From: Mailhella sp.
Lineage (GTDB): Bacteria > Desulfobacterota > Desulfovibrionia > Desulfovibrionales > Desulfovibrionaceae
Direction of reading: 5' to 3'
Assembly: GCA_020024815.1 (NCBI GenBank)
Contig: JAHHTE010000146.1
Span: forward strand, 1-5,330
Length of the DNA: 5,330 bases
Part shown: positions 3,858 to 5,330 of the stretch, in pieces
Layout: each line of letters begins with the position of its first letter
How positions within the stretch are numbered: position 1 is the stretch's first letter
Notes under the pieces: model-generated
The model's database searches: none
Seen by the model: the letters and a program-made list of their open reading frames with translations, nothing else
Told to the model about the DNA's origin: nothing
Program-made: the position numbers and the translations under genes

Positions 3858-5249
3858 ATGCAAAAAGCAACTAAACTTCCACGTACTGAAATGCCCTGTC
3901 AAGACCCTAAAGAGCGTATTAAAAACTTTAATGAAGTTGCTCTTGGATATACTAAAGAAATGGCACAAGCTGAAGCAAGTCGCTGTTTACAATGTAAAAA
4001 TCCTACTTGCCGTAAGGGCTGTCCTGTTGAAGTTCGTATTCCTGAATTTATTGCAGAAGTTGCAAATGGTGATCTTTGCAAAGCATATGAAATATTAAAA
4101 AGTACCAATAGCCTTCCTGCTGTTTGTGGTCGTGTTTGCCCACAAGAAAAACAATGTGAAGCAAAATGTATTTTAACACACAAAGGTGATGCTGTTGCTA
4201 TTGGTCGTCTTGAACGTTTTGTTGCAGATACAGCTCTTTGTGCAAATACAAAACCAGAAATTAAACCAAGTGCTCAAAAAGCAAAAATTGCCTGTATTGG
4301 ATCAGGACCAGCTTCCCTTACCTGTGCTGGTTATCTTGCAAATCTTGGTGCAAAAGTTACCATTTTTGAAGGATTACACGAACCTGGTGGTGTTTTAGTT
4401 TATGGTATTCCTGAATTTAGATTACCAAAAAGTATTGTTCACCAAGAACTTGATGGTCTTATTGCTCAAGGTGTTGATATTAAAACAAGCTTTGTTGGTG
4501 GTACAACTGTAACATTAAATAGCCTTTTTAAAGAAGGTTATGATGCTATTTTTATTGGTGTTGGTGCTGGTTTACCTCAATTTTTAAATGTTCCAGGTGA
4601 AAACCTTGTTGGTGTATTTTCTGCAAACGAATACTTAACACGTATTAACTTAGGTCGTGCATACGATTTCCCTAACCATGATACACCATATTATGCAGGT
4701 AAAAAAGTAACTGTTTTTGGTGCTGGTAACGTTGCTATGGACGCTGCACGTACTGCTATGCGTATGGGTGCAGAATCTGTACATATTGTTTATCGTCGTA
4801 GTCGTGCTGAAATGCCAGCTCGTCTTGAAGAAATTGAACATGCTTTTGAAGAAGGCGTTCAACTTCTTGAGCTTTCTGCTCCACTTAAATTCAATAGTAA
4901 TGAAACAGGCAAACTTGCTTCTGTAACCTTACAAAAAATGGAACTTGGTGAACCTGATGCTTCAGGAAGAAGAAGTCCTGTTCCTCTTGCAAATTCTGAA
5001 TTTGAACTTGAAACAGACCTTGCTATTGTTGCTCTTGGTACTCGTCCAAACCCACTCTTTATCCATAATACTCCTGAATTAGCTCTAAGCAAAAAAGGCT
5101 ATATTCAAGTAAATGAAGAAACAAATGAAACCTCTGTTCCAAATGTTTTTGCTGGTGGTGATATTGTTACAGGTGCAGCTACTGTTATTTTAGCAATGGG
5201 TGCTGGTAGAAAAGCTGCTATGGAAATAGCAAAACGCTTTATAAAATAA
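3858..5249 (+). CDS. nfnB: NADH-dependent reduced ferredoxin:NADP+ oxidoreductase, large (beta) subunit NfnB (GltA/SudA-like)
   Basis: A 463-residue flavoprotein of the glutamate synthase small-subunit family, often annotated as homotetrameric GltA. The N-terminal ferredoxin-like part has C43, C46, C51, C55 and C90, C94, C100, C104, enough for two [4Fe-4S] clusters. An FAD-binding GSGPAS follows at 148-153, with E171 closing the Rossmann strand and GGVLVYGIPEFRLPK at 177-191. The NADPH-binding insert has GAGNVAMD at 288-295 and YRRSRAEMPAR at 312-322, whose arginines suit the NADP 2'-phosphate. The second FAD motif is AGGDIVTGA at 432-440. Next to nfnA this is the bifurcating, NADPH-binding subunit, not a glutamate synthase partner; no large GltB gene is seen. 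The ATG follows AGAGG at 3842-3846 at a rather long 11 bases. Arginine codons are strongly biased to CGT (16 of 22), suggesting high expression. A hairpin starts 27 bases after the stop. Confidence 0.93.
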   Translation: MQKATKLPRTEMPCQDPKERIKNFNEVALGYTKEMAQAEASRCLQCKNPTCRKGCPVEVRIPEFIAEVANGDLCKAYEILKSTNSLPAVCGRVCPQEKQCEAKCILTHKGDAVAIGRLERFVADTALCANTKPEIKPSAQKAKIACIGSGPASLTCAGYLANLGAKVTIFEGLHEPGGVLVYGIPEFRLPKSIVHQELDGLIAQGVDIKTSFVGGTTVTLNSLFKEGYDAIFIGVGAGLPQFLNVPGENLVGVFSANEYLTRINLGRAYDFPNHDTPYYAGKKVTVFGAGNVAMDAARTAMRMGAESVHIVYRRSRAEMPARLEEIEHAFEEGVQLLELSAPLKFNSNETGKLASVTLQKMELGEPDASGRRSPVPLANSEFELETDLAIVALGTRPNPLFIHNTPELALSKKGYIQVNEETNETSVPNVFAGGDIVTGAATVILAMGAGRKAAMEIAKRFIK

Positions 5250-5276
5250 ATATATTATAAAAAATTTAAGAGTTGT

Positions 5277-5330
5277 TTTGAGAGGAGAACTTTTGAAAAA
5301 GTTCCCCTCTCAAACTCTCCCCTCAAAACT
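5277..5330 (+). terminator. Hairpin plus tail after nfnB, copy 2 (cut by window end)
   Basis: TTTGAGAGG (5277-5285) pairs with CCTCTCAAA (5306-5314), and GAACTTTT (5287-5294) pairs with AAAAGTTC (5297-5304), leaving one A/C mismatch and a GA loop. The core AACTTTTGAAAAAGTT is identical to the copy behind the LysR gene, while the outer stem differs in sequence but still pairs. As in copy 1, no T-run adjoins the hairpin; a C-rich tail and CAAAACT follow, and the window stops there. It probably forms the 3' end of the nfnAB mRNA. Confidence 0.65.

Noticed and set aside
3899..4183. 94-codon minus-strand frame inside nfnB
   Set aside because: It is antisense to conserved iron-sulfur cysteine motifs of nfnB and has no separate signals. 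The other frames inside nfnB (4186-4398, 4650-4862, 4717-4926, 4859-5092) fail in the same way.
3858..5249. Glutamate synthase small subunit as the true role of nfnB
   Set aside because: The family name fits, but the gene is directly coupled to nfnA and no glutamate synthase large-subunit gene is present, so the bifurcating oxidoreductase role is better supported.
1..5330. CRISPR array, tRNA, rRNA, insertion sequence or phage attachment site
   Set aside because: I found no regularly spaced repeats, no tRNA-like cloverleaf, no transposase frame and no terminal repeats with target duplication.

Overview
This 5.3-kb, very AT-rich window comes from a bacterial chromosome. The best guess for its source is a low-GC member of the Desulfovibrionaceae (sulfate/sulfite-reducer lineage; Lawsonia intracellularis is one low-GC candidate, but I cannot prove it). 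Two things point there. First, there is an NfnAB electron-bifurcating pair, an enzyme common in anaerobes including Desulfovibrio. Second, two plus-strand genes are followed by a G/C-capped hairpin with an AACTTTTGAAAAAGTT core and a C-rich, CAAAACT-containing tail. I remember this arrangement as frequent behind Desulfovibrio genes. A low-GC Firmicute is the main alternative.

Layout. 1-176 holds a Fur-box-like palindrome and a minus-strand terminator. 177-1208 (minus) encodes a ten-helix transporter of the TDT/TehA/SLAC1 superfamily with an unusual cysteine-rich acidic C-terminus. 1209-1601 is a 393-bp divergent intergenic region with several inverted repeats, including a T-N11-A LysR-type box. 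1602-2480 (plus) encodes a LysR-type regulator whose effector domain resembles the CysL/YeiE branch. 2481-2733 contains a two-part hairpin/tail element, a 30-bp inverted repeat and a terminator. 2734-2826 (minus) is a previously easy-to-miss 30-residue single-span membrane protein with its own promoter, ribosome binding site and terminator. 2985-3836 and 3858-5249 (plus) form the nfnA-nfnB operon, driven by a sigma70-type promoter at 2916-2944. The window ends inside a second copy of the hairpin/tail element.

How the parts fit together. The LysR regulator and the TDT transporter are divergent neighbours, so the regulator probably controls itself and the transporter. Its CysL/YeiE-like features and the known sulfite export by the TDT member Ssu1 make a sulfur-oxyanion signal and substrate an attractive but untested idea. 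NfnA and NfnB form the NADH-dependent reduced ferredoxin:NADP+ oxidoreductase, which exchanges electrons among NADH, NADPH and ferredoxin. The small membrane protein is transcribed divergently from nfnAB across a short promoter region with helically phased T-tracts; its role is unknown. The features I would look at first are this micro-gene and the two-copy hairpin/tail element, which appears able to adopt competing folds.
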